Source: Nitrospirota bacterium (lineage in GTDB: Bacteria; Nitrospirota; Thermodesulfovibrionia; Thermodesulfovibrionales; UBA6898). From it: a DNA stretch of 64,000 bases. Shown here piece after piece: positions 55,809-64,000 of the stretch (positions are counted from its first letter, which is position 1; each line of letters starts with the position of its first letter). The notes under the pieces were generated by a model. That model saw only the letters and a list, made by a program, of their open reading frames with translations. It had not been told where the DNA came from and made no database searches. The stretch spans positions 1 through 64,000 of the forward strand of contig QKDO01000042.1 of assembly GCA_003252075.1 (NCBI GenBank), written 5' to 3'. Position numbers and translations under genes: made by a program.

Positions 55809-57213
55809 CTGTCTGCTCCTTTCCCTGATATGTCGGCAATTCAATGGTGAAGGTGGTGCCGACACCCACCTTGCTTTCGACCCGAATTTCCCCCTGGTGG
55901 TTTTTTACAATACCATAACTTACCGAGAGACCGAGACCGGTACCTCCCTCACCCTTGGTACTGAAAAAGGGATCGAAGATGTGCGGGACATATTCCGGGG
56001 GGATGCCCTTGCCGTTGTCCTTGATGGTTACCTCGACAAACCCGGGCTCCTTGCCGAGGCGGGTGCCCACGAAGAGGACGCCGCCATGGGTCATTGCCTG
56101 GATCGCGTTTGTGATGAGATTCACGAGCACTTGCTGGATCTGGCGACGATCGATGAATACCGGCGGCAACCCGGCCGTCATATTCTGGTTCAGTTCCACG
56201 TTAGATATTTCTATCATGTTCTGCAGGAACTTCAGCGCGGTCTGCACGGTATCGTTAATCCCGGCCGGCTTGCGGTCGGCCTTCTGCGGTTTCGCAAAGT
56301 CGAGGAGGTTCTTCACGATCTCCCGGATCCGTTCGGTTTCTGACTCGATCGTATTCATGAACCCGATGCGCTGTTCCGCGTCGAGACGCTCGTAAAGCTC
56401 TGCATAGGTCTGCGCGATCATCGATATGTTGTTCAGCGGATTTGTCAGTTCGTGTGCAACGCCGGCGGTCAGGATGCCGAGTGAGGCGAGTTTTTTTGAC
56501 TGGATAAGCTGGTCCTCCCGATGACCGAGCTCCTCGGACATGGTATTGATGGCATCGATCAGCGCGCCCATCTCGTCAGTCGAGCGGACATCCTCGATCC
56601 GGTGGAAATTCCCCTTTGAGATGGATTTTGCGAGGTTTTCGATCTTCCTGAGTGAACGAAGGATTCGCTGTGAGATGAAGTGGCTCACGGCTCCCGCAAG
56701 GAACAGGACCGCAAAGAAGGAATAGGCGAGAATGTTCTTGGAGCCGGTAATGATGTCGTTCACGCGCTTCTGTTCCATCCTGGTGATGGTTTCGGAAAAT
56801 TCCTTCAGCTTCTTCCCTTTGGCCCGGAGACGGGAAGCTGCCTGCGGGCCGGTCGCCTGTTCCTTCCGTATCTCCCCGACCGTTGTGGCGTACTCGGCCA
56901 GATAGTCTTCCAGTCTGCCGAGGTCAGCGTCGCCGATTGCGCGGGTGATATCGCTACGGACCGCGTTGATCTTAATGCTGGTCGATGCGATCATCTCCTG
57001 GATCTCTTCGAGAGCGACGACATCCTTATAGAGGAAGAAGTTTTTTTCCGAGAGCCGCATCTCAAGAAATGAGGCGTTCAGGTCGTCGGCTATCTCCATG
57101 AACCGGAGCTTGGCAAGGACATTATTGAGGTTTTGAAAGGCGAAAAATCCGATCAGCACGATCAGCGCGACATTGATCGTGTTTGACAGGATGATCTTCT
57201 GCTCGATTTTCAT
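55792..57213 (-). CDS. Sensor histidine kinase
   Basis: 473 residues. TM1 (8-26), periplasmic helical sensor with RLSEKNFFLYKDVVALEEI, TM2 (about 163-183), HAMP, HisKA (TAGVAHELTNPLNNISMI), HATPase_c (NAIQAMTHGGVLF, DNGKGIPPEY, GGTGLGLSVSYGIV). Paralogous to the kinase at 49384 in both the sensor (E-K-N-F-x-L-Y) and kinase parts. Output is the single receiver just downstream. Only 4 nt separate it from the DUF202 gene. Confidence 0.93.
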   Translation of the reverse strand: MKIEQKIILSNTINVALIVLIGFFAFQNLNNVLAKLRFMEIADDLNASFLEMRLSEKNFFLYKDVVALEEIQEMIASTSIKINAVRSDITRAIGDADLGRLEDYLAEYATTVGEIRKEQATGPQAASRLRAKGKKLKEFSETITRMEQKRVNDIITGSKNILAYSFFAVLFLAGAVSHFISQRILRSLRKIENLAKSISKGNFHRIEDVRSTDEMGALIDAINTMSEELGHREDQLIQSKKLASLGILTAGVAHELTNPLNNISMIAQTYAELYERLDAEQRIGFMNTIESETERIREIVKNLLDFAKPQKADRKPAGINDTVQTALKFLQNMIEISNVELNQNMTAGLPPVFIDRRQIQQVLVNLITNAIQAMTHGGVLFVGTRLGKEPGFVEVTIKDNGKGIPPEYVPHIFDPFFSTKGEGGTGLGLSVSYGIVKNHQGEIRVESKVGVGTTFTIELPTYQGKEQTDEHTV

Positions 57214-57217
57214 GGTG

Positions 57218-58408
57218 TCACTCCTGCGGCACGGGGCAGCGGGGCACCTCTGCCTGTTCCTTCCGGACCGGCAGGTACCAGATGAGCCCGTCGGTTATCA
57301 TCAGCATGCCGGCAACGAAGAGGAGCGAATCGAACATGCTCATGACGCCGAAGGAGAAGAACGACAGCAGGCCGAGCCCGAGGCTGGCGAACGAGACACC
57401 TGTCCTGATAAAGGCGAGGCCGGTGCGGGCGCGCGCGTAGATCGTGCGGTAACAGGCAGCAACGCTCCGCTGAGCAGCGAGGACGTTTCTTTCCCGGGCG
57501 AGATGCGTCCGCTCCCTGCTTGACGGTGCCGGGTAGAGTATGGTGCAATGGTTCGCCAGAAAATCACCGAGCCGTGCGAGCATTGTCTGACGCGCCGGTA
57601 CCGTGATTCCCGGTGTATCAATGAAATGGTACTGTTCGAGAAACTGCAGGGATGCGGCCGTAACTTCTATCAGTGTTTGGTGACGGGGAGGGCTCATCCG
57701 GGATCTGCGAACCCGCAGGTATCCGGTCAACCCGTAGATTGAGAGGCAGAAACCCGCGAAGAGCATGGTCCAATAAACAATCACGCCGGGCCCGGGGCCC
57801 CGCATGCGCAAGAGGGTGTTCGACAGGGCGATAACACCCAGCCCCCAGCGGAGGAATGCGAGGTTTGTGCGCGCTGTAGCAAGATCAGTTCGGTAGCATG
57901 CCATTCGGGTTCTCCAGTGGGCCATGGTATTGCGCCAGAAGGCCAGTCCAGTCCGTTCTGTGCCGATAAGGTGACCGGGCTTCGCATGCAGAAAGTCCTG
58001 GATGAACCACTGCAGGTCTTCGCCGAGGGCGACCCAGTATTCATAGCGCTCTGCAGGCAGAAGACGTTCCACTTCAGCCCGCAGGGATGCGTCTGCGGGA
58101 TCGTTCGCAGCGATGACCACAGTGGCTCCTTCCCTGATGAGCGGGAACCACTGGCTCAACGAGAGCCGCTCTCCATCCAGGCCGTCAAGCAGTTCCGCGG
58201 GCACCGGAAACCGTTCATCGTATTCCACAAACGGACACCGGTAAAAATCCGAGAGGGCCTCAAGAACGAGACGTTTCGGAACGTGGAACTCAGCGGTCAG
58301 GATCCGCTCGATATCCTGCCCCCGTGCAGCAGCGGAAAATTTGGCCTGTCGCAGCTCCTCGGGGGAGATGGCGCCGCGGTTCACCAGCAGTTGGTATCTG
58401 TTTTCCAC
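57218..58408 (-). CDS. MshEN-like domain fused to two DUF202-like modules
   Basis: About 396 residues. Residues 5-140 resemble the MshEN/GspE-N fold (LVNRGAISPEELRQAKFSAA, VLEALSDFYRCPFVEYDE, VVIAANDPADAS). Two DUF202-like modules follow at about 150-235 and 297-382, each a run of R-T/S-x-L-A heptads (ERTGLAFWRNTMAHWRTRM; ERTHLARERNVLAAQR) followed by membrane helices; the second ends GLIWYLPVRK. Start uncertain: GTG at 58408, 11 nt after GGAGG, is preferred over ATG at 58432, which overlaps the upstream gene. Function unknown; a c-di-GMP-responsive membrane scaffold is possible. Confidence 0.8.
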   Translation of the reverse strand: MENRYQLLVNRGAISPEELRQAKFSAAARGQDIERILTAEFHVPKRLVLEALSDFYRCPFVEYDERFPVPAELLDGLDGERLSLSQWFPLIREGATVVIAANDPADASLRAEVERLLPAERYEYWVALGEDLQWFIQDFLHAKPGHLIGTERTGLAFWRNTMAHWRTRMACYRTDLATARTNLAFLRWGLGVIALSNTLLRMRGPGPGVIVYWTMLFAGFCLSIYGLTGYLRVRRSRMSPPRHQTLIEVTAASLQFLEQYHFIDTPGITVPARQTMLARLGDFLANHCTILYPAPSSRERTHLARERNVLAAQRSVAACYRTIYARARTGLAFIRTGVSFASLGLGLLSFFSFGVMSMFDSLLFVAGMLMITDGLIWYLPVRKEQAEVPRCPVPQE

Positions 58409-58424
58409 TTGGTGCACTTCCTCC

Positions 58425-60068
58425 TTATGCATCGATATCACTATTGAATACCGCCTTTTTCCACGTACGTGCAGGCCTGCCGTAGTCCGGGATCGTAATC
58501 TCCATCTCGCCGTAGCAATAGGGGTACTGTTTCCGGATCTTGTCGGCAGGCAGATGCCAGTATAGACCGTCAGCGACGAGTACCAGACCGGCCGTGACCA
58601 GCAGCAGATTGAGGATTGTCCAGGGTTTGCTTGCCAATCCGAAATAGGCGAGCAGCCCCATGCCGACCGCTGCTATGCTCATGCCAGTCCTTATAAAGGC
58701 CAGCCCTGTGCGTGAACGCGCCATAACAGTCCTGAGTCGCGCCATGACATTGCGCCTGTCTGCAAGTACGGTCCGCTCGAGCGCCAGACCGGTAGTTGCC
58801 CATATGCCAGGAGCATGGCCGGGTCTGACATGGGGAGGTGGGACCTGACCGGCAGGAGGCTCTTGTATGGCGGGCGGGAAGGCAAGGTCCCATATGGTCT
58901 TCCCTTGCTGGCTCCTGCTAACCGATTCCTGACCCTCTCTGCCTGCGCGTCTGCCCGGAAGGTACCAGTTAAAGCCTTCGCCAGCCATCAGCACGCCGAG
59001 GATTATGAGCGATGCATCAAAGACGGTCCAGGGTCCCGCGTGGAACTGACGAAGCATGGCTATCCCGAGTCCGGCAAAGGCGATACCTGTGCGTGTGAAT
59101 GCAAGACCGGTCCGCGCCCGGGCCATCTTTGTCCGGAGACAGGCAAGGACGGTACGTTCTTCTGCGAAATCCGTTCTGTCGCTCGCAAGAAACCTGCGAC
59201 GCATGACCGGCGACAGGCTGCTCCATCCTGACCGGATTCCTGATGCTTTCTGCACGGCTTCTGTGCGGATGAAGGAAGGGTTATCCCCGGGATGTCTGAC
59301 CTGCAGGACAGTCGTTCCCCAGGTTGGTTCTGTAGATGCGCAGTTGAGAGCGGCCTTGCCCTGTCTGCGTGCGCGGATGTACCAGACCAGCCCGTCCACG
59401 GTCATGACCATACCGGCAGCCAGCAGCAGACATTCCAAAATGACAGACAAGCCAAGACCGAAAAAGCGGAACAACACCACTGAAATGGCAATGAACGATA
59501 TGCCGGTGCGGAGAAATGCGAGGCCGGTGCGTCCCTTTGCCAGGGATGTCCGCGAGCAGGCCATGAGACTTCTCCGGTCCGCGAGGAATGTCCTCACCTT
59601 GGCGAGCGGTGTGCGACCGGCTGCGCGGGGGAACCCAGGGTTGACATCGAAATTGTGTTCGATTATCCGTATAAGGTCCGAAGGTAACGCAACGATGAGA
59701 TCGATAGAATCGACCTTGAGCGTTGCGCGGATGTCACTGGTTACGGCAGGAGACTCAGGATCGGCAACGATTACCTCTGCGCGGTCTTCGCCGATTGACA
59801 GCGGAAGCCAGAGAGAACGTTTGAGCTGATCCATGTCCAACCGCATCGTAATAAAATACGAGACCAGAACGCCTTCGTCGAATTCCGCATAGGGTAGGCC
59901 GTAATATTCTGAAAGGCTGAAGAGGATCTCGTGTTTTGGGATGCCGCCGCTCAGCAGCAGGTCTTCCGGGAATTCTCCGGACGCTTTTGCGGTCCTGACC
60001 GTGGAAGCAAGCTCTTCGTCCGTAATAAGGCGCCGCTCTATCAGGCGGGAAAATTTGTGCGTTATCAT
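58425..60068 (-). CDS. MshEN-like domain fused to three DUF202-like modules
   Basis: 547 residues. Residues 5-145 are MshEN-like (LIERRLITDEELASTV, LLLSGGIPKHEILFSLSEYYGLPYAEFDE, EVIVADPESPAVTSDIRATLK). Three DUF202-like modules at about 152-235, 292-372 and 425-508 each contain R-T/S-x-L-A heptads (RTFLADRRSLMACSRTSLAK; ERTVLACLRTKMARARTGLA; ERTVLADRRNVMARLRTVMA), the core RTGLAFxRTGxxF, and a closing GxxWYxxxR/D. Linkers are Pro-rich. GGGAG lies 10 nt before the ATG at 60068. Cotranscribed with the next gene (58408). Function unknown. Confidence 0.82.
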   Translation of the reverse strand: MITHKFSRLIERRLITDEELASTVRTAKASGEFPEDLLLSGGIPKHEILFSLSEYYGLPYAEFDEGVLVSYFITMRLDMDQLKRSLWLPLSIGEDRAEVIVADPESPAVTSDIRATLKVDSIDLIVALPSDLIRIIEHNFDVNPGFPRAAGRTPLAKVRTFLADRRSLMACSRTSLAKGRTGLAFLRTGISFIAISVVLFRFFGLGLSVILECLLLAAGMVMTVDGLVWYIRARRQGKAALNCASTEPTWGTTVLQVRHPGDNPSFIRTEAVQKASGIRSGWSSLSPVMRRRFLASDRTDFAEERTVLACLRTKMARARTGLAFTRTGIAFAGLGIAMLRQFHAGPWTVFDASLIILGVLMAGEGFNWYLPGRRAGREGQESVSRSQQGKTIWDLAFPPAIQEPPAGQVPPPHVRPGHAPGIWATTGLALERTVLADRRNVMARLRTVMARSRTGLAFIRTGMSIAAVGMGLLAYFGLASKPWTILNLLLVTAGLVLVADGLYWHLPADKIRKQYPYCYGEMEITIPDYGRPARTWKKAVFNSDIDA

Positions 60069-60212
60069 GGTGTAATCACTCCCTAGATGGGCGAAGGCCG
60101 ATTTCGCCGGGAGCCCCGTCCCCGGCCATATTGTCATCTGTTGGTTCTCGATTCACTGTGCGTGTCATATTATACTGAAACTGCCGGTGCGGGTGGACCG
60201 CATGAGGGGAAA

Positions 60213-60240
60213 AAGGGACGGGGGCTCGTTGAGCCCCCGT
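60213..60240 (-). terminator. Terminator after operon B
   Basis: Perfect 10-bp stem ACGGGGGCTC/GAGCCCCCGT (arms 60218-60227 and 60231-60240, 3-nt loop) followed on the minus strand by CCCTTTTTCCCC. It closes the operon ending at 60251 and separates it from the DUF202 fusion genes. Confidence 0.8.
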
Positions 60241-60250
60241 ACAGAGGAAT

Positions 60251-60670
60251 TCAGGCACTCACAACAAAAACGGGACAGGGGGACTGATGTATCACTTTTC
60301 CGACAGTGTTGTCGCCGAATATCCTTCTCAGCCAATTTCGCTTCTGTGCTCCCATGACGATCACGTCGCAACGCTCTTCCTCGGCAACCTCAAGGATCTT
60401 TTCGGAAGCATCGCCTTCCTCGATCCTCGTCTTGACCAGCACTCCTTCCGTGTCGGCAAGACGTCTGATCTCTGCGGTTTCAAGCCGGGAGCCGTTGTCG
60501 AGCACATCTTCGATGTTCTTTATCCCGACGAGATTCAGATCGCCTTCGTTCGGCGGAAGCACTTTGACGACCGTGATCCAGCACTTCTCGTCGCAGGCGA
60601 GGTTGATCCCCTTCGAGAGCACCTCTTTCGATCCGTTCACGGCAATAAGTACCTTGCGATATCCTTTCAT
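60251..60670 (-). CDS. Single-domain universal stress protein, degenerate ATP motif
   Basis: 139 residues. UspA fold (KVLIAVNGSKEVLSKGINLA, CDVIVMGAQKRNWLRRIFGD), but the G-x2-G-x9-G-S/T ATP loop is broken (GAQKRNW, GDN), so ATP binding is doubtful. Begins with SD-supported ATG at 60670, 6 nt after the tandem Usp gene. Last gene of operon B. Confidence 0.85.
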   Translation of the reverse strand: MKGYRKVLIAVNGSKEVLSKGINLACDEKCWITVVKVLPPNEGDLNLVGIKNIEDVLDNGSRLETAEIRRLADTEGVLVKTRIEEGDASEKILEVAEEERCDVIVMGAQKRNWLRRIFGDNTVGKVIHQSPCPVFVVSA

Positions 60671-60676
60671 GTTTCT

Positions 60677-61534
60677 TTACCTCACTATGAGTATCGGACA
60701 GCCGGCGTTCAGAATGACCCGTTCGGTCGTGCTGCCCATGATTGCCTTGTTCATGCCGCGGTATCCGTGGCTGCCTATTACGATCAGATCGTGGCTGCGT
60801 TCTTTAGCGATCTCCGCAATCCGGTCGGGCGCATAGCCTTCGGTCACCTCCGTCTTCACCGCTATTCCCTGGATGGCTGCAAACTCCCTGGCCGTTTCCA
60901 TAATCTTATCGGCCTCCTGCATCAGGCTCTTCTGTATCGATTCGGTCTTGAAAAAGTTGACCATTTCCTCGTAACGGGGGATAACGTAGAGTACGGTGAC
61001 TGAACTGCTGTCCTGCTTCGCGATCTGGCAGGCCCGGTTCAGGGCTCGCTTGCTGAAGTCAGAGCCGTCGAAGGGGACAAGCACCGAGGCATACTCTCCG
61101 GTGCATTCGGTGCAGGGCTTTTTCACAACAAGCACATCGGCCGGTGAATCCAGGATGATGCGGGAGGTGACACTTCCCATAAGAAGCCGATTCAGGCCGC
61201 GCCTGCCGTAAGTGCCGAGCACGATGAGATCCGCCTTCTTCCCCTGGGCAACGTCGAGGATCACATCAGGGGGATCACCTTCGCAGAGCAGTGACTGCAC
61301 CTCTATGCCGAATTCCGAGGTTATCTTCTCCTTAGATTCAATACAGGCCTTTTCGCCTATCTTCATGCGTTTGTCAAGCTGTTCGGGGGCAATGCCGAAC
61401 TCTTCGTTGTCAAAGAAGACCGCATGGACCATGATTACTTTCCCGCCGTGTTTGCGGGCCCTATTGGAGGCCTCGATAAGCGCTGCCTTGCTCGAGAGTG
61501 AATCATCGAAGCCGACAACCATTGTTTTATACAT
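60677..61534 (-). CDS. Universal stress protein, two UspA domains
   Basis: 285 residues. Tandem UspA domains with intact ATP motifs GTYGRRGLNRLLMGSV (about 131-146) and GSHGYRGMNKAIMGST (near the C-terminus). Operon B counterpart of the protein at 43938. The preceding gene starts 3 nt away, and the next gene follows after 6 nt. Confidence 0.92.
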   Translation of the reverse strand: MYKTMVVGFDDSLSSKAALIEASNRARKHGGKVIMVHAVFFDNEEFGIAPEQLDKRMKIGEKACIESKEKITSEFGIEVQSLLCEGDPPDVILDVAQGKKADLIVLGTYGRRGLNRLLMGSVTSRIILDSPADVLVVKKPCTECTGEYASVLVPFDGSDFSKRALNRACQIAKQDSSSVTVLYVIPRYEEMVNFFKTESIQKSLMQEADKIMETAREFAAIQGIAVKTEVTEGYAPDRIAEIAKERSHDLIVIGSHGYRGMNKAIMGSTTERVILNAGCPILIVR

Positions 61535-61536
61535 GA

Positions 61537-62328
61537 TTAATGTGCACCTCCGCCCTTTCTGAAGACCAGACCTACACCGAACCCGGCACCCAGCGCAGAG
61601 ACGATCGAGATCAGTCCGTAGAGGGCTGCTTTGTTCTTTGCCATGCCTGCCAGCGTCTTGACGATGCCTGCCTGCTCGACCAGCACTCTTGATTCTGCCT
61701 GGTCAACAACCTTGCCGTCCTTCACCGCGTAGACCGTCACGAGATAGTCGCCAGGAGGGGCCTGGTACGGCCACTGCGTCAGGATATAGTAGGACTGCTC
61801 GCCATCTTTCTCCTTCGTCTCGATGTTGCCGATCGAAGAGGCATACAGCTTGGACTTTTCCTTGAACCTGATGAACTCGCTGAACCACTTGGCCTTTTCC
61901 TCATCGTTCTGGACGGGGTCGAGCACTGCCTGCTTCTCGACTGCTTTGTATCCGATGCCGTACTTGGCCATCTCCTCAGGGGTGAGCAGTTCGTCCAGTT
62001 TCTTTGTGCTGTGGATGGAGTAGAGGTTCGACACGTGTTCGAACTTCATGGTGCCGACGTTCATCCAGAGCAGTCCGCCGACTTTGCCTTTTTCTTTGAG
62101 CGCCTCGTGGCTTTCCGGTGATGCTATCTTGATGACGAGGTCGGTCCCCGGGTCCGAGATGCCGCTGACGCTCACTGTGTTGCCGTGGTAGAAGAAGTCG
62201 ATCTTGATATGGTCGTGGTTTGCTTTCGCCGTGAGCTTGGCCGAAGCCGTACCTGAGACCAGCAGCACTGCCATGCATATCAGCAGGATGAAGAGAGTGG
62301 ATAACTTTGAACCTTGAACATTGAACAT
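61537..62328 (-). CDS. TIGR02186-type transmembrane protein
   Basis: 263 residues with a signal peptide or anchor (LFILLICMAVLLVSGTASA), an Ig-like periplasmic domain (LTAKANHDHIKIDFFYHGNTVSVSGISDPGTDLVIK), and a C-terminal membrane segment (LYGLISIVSALGAGFGVGLVF). Matches proteins that accompany TauE/SafE permeases in alpha- and deltaproteobacteria. Role in that transport is inferred from neighbourhood: the TauE gene lies immediately upstream. Confidence 0.8.
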   Translation of the reverse strand: MFNVQGSKLSTLFILLICMAVLLVSGTASAKLTAKANHDHIKIDFFYHGNTVSVSGISDPGTDLVIKIASPESHEALKEKGKVGGLLWMNVGTMKFEHVSNLYSIHSTKKLDELLTPEEMAKYGIGYKAVEKQAVLDPVQNDEEKAKWFSEFIRFKEKSKLYASSIGNIETKEKDGEQSYYILTQWPYQAPPGDYLVTVYAVKDGKVVDQAESRVLVEQAGIVKTLAGMAKNKAALYGLISIVSALGAGFGVGLVFRKGGGAH

Positions 62329-62329
62329 A

Positions 62330-63259
62330 TTAGTGTCCTCCTGCCTGCGCCAAAAGTAGTGATGGGGTGAGTGTCAGATCGAAAACGATCTTTACCGTGA
62401 CCACGAGAACGATCACGGCGAGTATGATCTTGAGCTGCTCGCCCTTGAGCTTCCGTCCGAAGACCGTGCCGATCTGTGCGCCAACCGTGGAGCCGAGCAG
62501 GAGCAGCACCGCAAGGATGAAGTCGACGTTGTGGTTAGTGTATGCCTGCAGGAACGTCACCTCGATGCAGTTGAAGAGAATCTGAAAGAGGCTTGTTCCG
62601 ACGACCACATGCATCGGCATCCTGAGGATGTAGACCATAACCGGGACCATGAGGAATCCGCCGCCAACGCCCATGAGCGCTGCGAGGATGCCGACAAATC
62701 CCCCGAAGACGATCGGCAGGAGCATCGAGTGCGTCACACCGGACTTCTCGTACCTGGTCTGGAGGGGCAGGGACTTAAGAAAACGCGTGAAGGCATTGTC
62801 CTTCGTCTCCGCCGGCTTTACTGCTTCGCCCTTGTTCTTGCTCTTGCGGATTGCATTCAGACTCTCGATGAACATGTAGGAGCCAACCACGCCGAGCATG
62901 ATCACGTAGGTCATTTTTATCACGAAGTCAGCGTTGCCCATTGCCTTGAGTATTTTGATCGCCTGTACGCCGACAAGACCGCCGACGAACCCGCCGATAA
63001 GCAGATGAAATCCCATCTTGAAATCAACGTTTCCGACCCTCCAGTGGGCGTACGTTCCCGAGGTCGATGCTGCCACGATCTGGTTTGAATCGGTTGCCGC
63101 GGCTACCGTGGCTGGTATGCCGAACATGATAAGAAGTGGCGTCATCAGAAAGCCGCCGCCGACCCCGAAAAGGCCTGAAAGCAGGCCGACTGCCAATCCC
63201 AATCCTACCGGGATCAGGATATTGATGCTGGTGAGTGCTACCGGTAAATACAGATACAT
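62330..63259 (-). CDS. TauE/SafE-family permease
   Basis: 309 residues, about eight membrane segments with the two family repeats (GLLSGLFGVGGGFLMTPLLIM and GILAALMGVGGGFLMVPVMV). Substrate unknown; sulfite/organosulfonate-type anions are common for the family. Central in operon B between the Usp-like gene and TIGR02186. Paralogue of 44803-45891. Confidence 0.9.
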   Translation of the reverse strand: MYLYLPVALTSINILIPVGLGLAVGLLSGLFGVGGGFLMTPLLIMFGIPATVAAATDSNQIVAASTSGTYAHWRVGNVDFKMGFHLLIGGFVGGLVGVQAIKILKAMGNADFVIKMTYVIMLGVVGSYMFIESLNAIRKSKNKGEAVKPAETKDNAFTRFLKSLPLQTRYEKSGVTHSMLLPIVFGGFVGILAALMGVGGGFLMVPVMVYILRMPMHVVVGTSLFQILFNCIEVTFLQAYTNHNVDFILAVLLLLGSTVGAQIGTVFGRKLKGEQLKIILAVIVLVVTVKIVFDLTLTPSLLLAQAGGH

Positions 63260-63280
63260 CTAATTCCTCCTTGCGTGTAG

Positions 63281-63754
63281 TTATGCCGTATGCGGCTGCT
63301 TTGCCATGGTTACGATCGGCCGGGATGCTGTCTTTACGAGTTTACTCAGTTCCCGGGAAGAGATATTGCCATTCTCCGTTATGGTGGGACTGAGCAAAAC
63401 CATGTCTATGCTGTTGTTCTGCTTGAGAAAATCCTTCAGAGAAGTGGCAGCGTCCTGAAAGGCTGTATGTACTGCTGCTGCTATCCCCGAGGTCTTGCAC
63501 TTTGCCTCGATTGCTGTCTGTACGTCTTCCTGTCTTTCCGATTCCCGCATGATCTGCTGCGCCATTGCCGCTTCGTTCTCTTCCGCAAAGGCCACGGCCG
63601 ACATGATATCCTCCAGTTTCCTGGACAGCTTCTTCTTGTTTACCAGAAGAACGGCCATCCCCTTGTCAGTCATCTTGGCCAGATCAAGGGCGTAATTTAG
63701 CCCTTCGTCGATCTCGCCATCCTTGTACGTCACAAACAATAGGTTCCGCTTCAT
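63281..63754 (-). CDS. Usp-like protein with AFAEEN module, paralogue B
   Basis: 157 residues, same length and layout as 46360-46833: NLLFVTYKDGEIDEGLNYALD, then DIMSAVAFAEENEAAMAQQ, then IDMVLLSPTITENGNISSRE...RPIVTMAKQ. First gene of operon B after the sigma-54 promoter. ATG at 63754 preceded by AGGAGGAAAG. No ATP-loop glycines. Confidence 0.75.
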   Translation of the reverse strand: MKRNLLFVTYKDGEIDEGLNYALDLAKMTDKGMAVLLVNKKKLSRKLEDIMSAVAFAEENEAAMAQQIMRESERQEDVQTAIEAKCKTSGIAAAVHTAFQDAATSLKDFLKQNNSIDMVLLSPTITENGNISSRELSKLVKTASRPIVTMAKQPHTA

Positions 63755-63793
63755 TTCTTTCCTCCTACCTGCAAAATCAATCACTTCTTATAG

Positions 63794-63809
63794 AGCATGT
63801 TAGATGCCA
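63794..63809 (-). promoter_or_regulatory. Sigma-54 promoter, operon B
   Basis: TGGCATCTAACATGCT on the minus strand: conserved GG and GC exactly 10 bp apart and 14 of the key positions in register with TGGCAYR-N4-TTGCW (A for T at position 12). 40 bp upstream of the ATG at 63754, next to a Shine-Dalgarno. Confidence 0.75.
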
Positions 63810-64000
63810 ACTTGTAACATATTGAAATTAAGCTAAATATTATATTCAAGGGAAATTGCGTTTAGAATATGAACAGTTGGGCTTGGCTGTTATTCTGATC
63901 GTTTATTTGCTGAACATCAGACATAACAGATTGAAAAAGAAGAATAATTATCTCTGTCGGTGATGGGATAGTTGAAGAAAAAAGATAGTGTTTAAAATAT

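Overview
The window is about 64 kb of a bacterial chromosome of moderate GC. It is mostly housekeeping genes in compact operons, plus environmental-type signalling, phosphate and stress genes. Gene order (thrS-infC-rpmI-rplT-pheST; thpR-recA-pilT-recX-alaS), c-type cytochrome motifs, TauE/SafE-UspA clusters and near-consensus sigma-54 promoters suggest a Gram-negative, probably anaerobic lineage such as Nitrospirota or a deltaproteobacterial relative. That assignment is inference; no rRNA gene is present to settle it. No CRISPR array, rRNA or intact tRNA was seen.

Positions 1-8400 are low-density accessory DNA: a secreted YVTN beta-propeller protein, a large secreted metzincin-type metalloprotease with PKD/HYR-like repeats, a lipoprotein, a DUF5658-type membrane protein and a thioredoxin-fold protein. 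Between them lie scars of an integrative element: the C-terminal stub of a tyrosine recombinase, a repeat of its 3' end, and two degenerate 3' halves of a tRNA-Val(GAC) gene, the usual kind of attachment site.

Positions 8400-31750 are core genes. thrS-infC-rpmI-rplT-pheS-pheT form the translation cluster; infC starts with ATC, and thrS has no canonical start and probably uses ATT. fabG-acpP-fabF-rnc follow, then yajQ, which overlaps an upstream small zinc-ribbon gene carrying an in-frame TGA at a cysteine position (a selenoprotein candidate). After that come dcd-pyrF-pabB, a CsgG-like gene, ubiB with a phasin-like gene, and the leftward block pgpA, thpR-recA-pilT-recX-lipoprotein-alaS.

Positions 31900-43750 hold two envelope genes rich in glycine and tyrosine, a frameshifted gene, a small di-heme protein, and then a full phosphate system: PhoB/PhoR, DUF47-Pit, a CBS protein, and pstSCAB-phoU behind a phased Pho-box array with a terminator/attenuator after pstS.

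Positions 43900-64000 look like a stress/signalling island. Two paralogous leftward operons (46833 to 43938 and 63754 to 60251) each start with a near-consensus sigma-54 promoter and encode a Usp-like protein, a TauE/SafE permease and tandem-domain universal stress proteins. Between them are a stand-alone DUF202 protein, a DedA protein, an NtrC-family regulator with its kinase, a SulP transporter, a PEP-synthase-like protein, a second kinase/receiver pair, and two unusual proteins joining an MshEN-like domain to two or three DUF202-like membrane modules, each preceded by heptad-like RTxLA repeats. The sigma-54 regulator encoded here is the obvious candidate activator of the two operons.
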